A model generated the notes under the pieces. That model was not told the DNA's origin. It saw only the letters and a list, made by a program, of their open reading frames with translations, and searched no databases. The position numbers and the translations under genes are program-made. A stretch of DNA of 6,917 nt from Acidiferrobacter sp. (GTDB taxonomy: Bacteria > Pseudomonadota > Gammaproteobacteria > Arenicellales > UBA868). Positions 6,828-6,917 of the stretch are shown here, piece after piece. The stretch's first letter is position 1. Every line of letters begins with the position of its first letter. The stretch is from NCBI GenBank assembly GCA_002694065.1, contig NZKZ01000175.1, forward strand, positions 1 through 6,917. The letters run 5' to 3'.

Positions 6828-6917
6828 TGGCGGAGAGGGTGGGATTCGAACCCACGAACGAGTTGCCCCGTTGCTGGTTTTCAAGACCAGTGCTTTCAAC
6901 CGCTCAGCCACCTCTCC
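6828..6917 (-). tRNA. tRNA-Ser(UGA)
   Basis: The minus strand gives a complete class II tRNA whose first base is the last base of the window. The acceptor stem is GGAGAGG/CCTCTCC, with discriminator G at 6831 and encoded CCA at 6828-6830. The anticodon stem CTGGT/ACCAG encloses CTTGAAA, with anticodon UGA on positions 6883-6881. The long variable arm (AACG/CGTT stem) and T arm GTGGG-TTCGAAT-CCCAC fit serine. Its promoter lies outside the window. Confidence 0.97.

Overview
The window looks like a chromosomal segment of a proteobacterium, most likely a gammaproteobacterium. This rests on base composition that by eye is a little above half GC, two tRNA-Ser genes that both encode their CCA tail, and protein families common in marine and soil Gammaproteobacteria. 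The genus cannot be read from the sequence. I see no integrase, transposase, phage gene or CRISPR array.

Layout. (1) Positions 1-1667, + strand: the 3' part of a Rieske-type oxygenase alpha subunit whose N-terminal Rieske domain lies outside the window. An isopenicillin N synthase-like Fe(II)/2-oxoglutarate oxygenase follows directly, its ATG touching the preceding TAG. The pair looks like an oxidative catabolic or biosynthetic operon. The Glu in the iron-site motif of the Rieske enzyme points to the carnitine/betaine/choline (quaternary amine) branch, but the substrate is unknown. (2) Positions 1736-1826, - strand: tRNA-Ser(GGA). (3) Positions 1879-3042, - strand: a fold-type I PLP aminotransferase with all expected active-site residues. 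(4) Positions 3043-3324: a 282-bp divergent intergenic region holding a perfect 15-bp inverted repeat. (5) Positions 3325-6300, + strand: a 991-residue membrane protein made of a degenerate protein kinase-like domain, a long basic/Pro-rich linker, one transmembrane helix, two copies of a duplicated TPR-like module, and C-terminal Sel1-like repeats. (6) Positions 6330-6746, - strand: a HIT-family nucleotide hydrolase, convergent with the large gene. (7) Positions 6828-6917, - strand: tRNA-Ser(UGA), ending exactly at the window edge.

The most interesting item is the large protein. Its kinase domain keeps the fold landmarks (EYFP, APE, the DxxxLG helix, the C-lobe Arg) but has lost essentially every catalytic residue, so it reads as a membrane-anchored pseudokinase with a predicted periplasmic protein-interaction tail. 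The other genes are individually recognisable families. Nothing in the sequence shows that the oxygenase pair, the aminotransferase and the pseudokinase act in one pathway.
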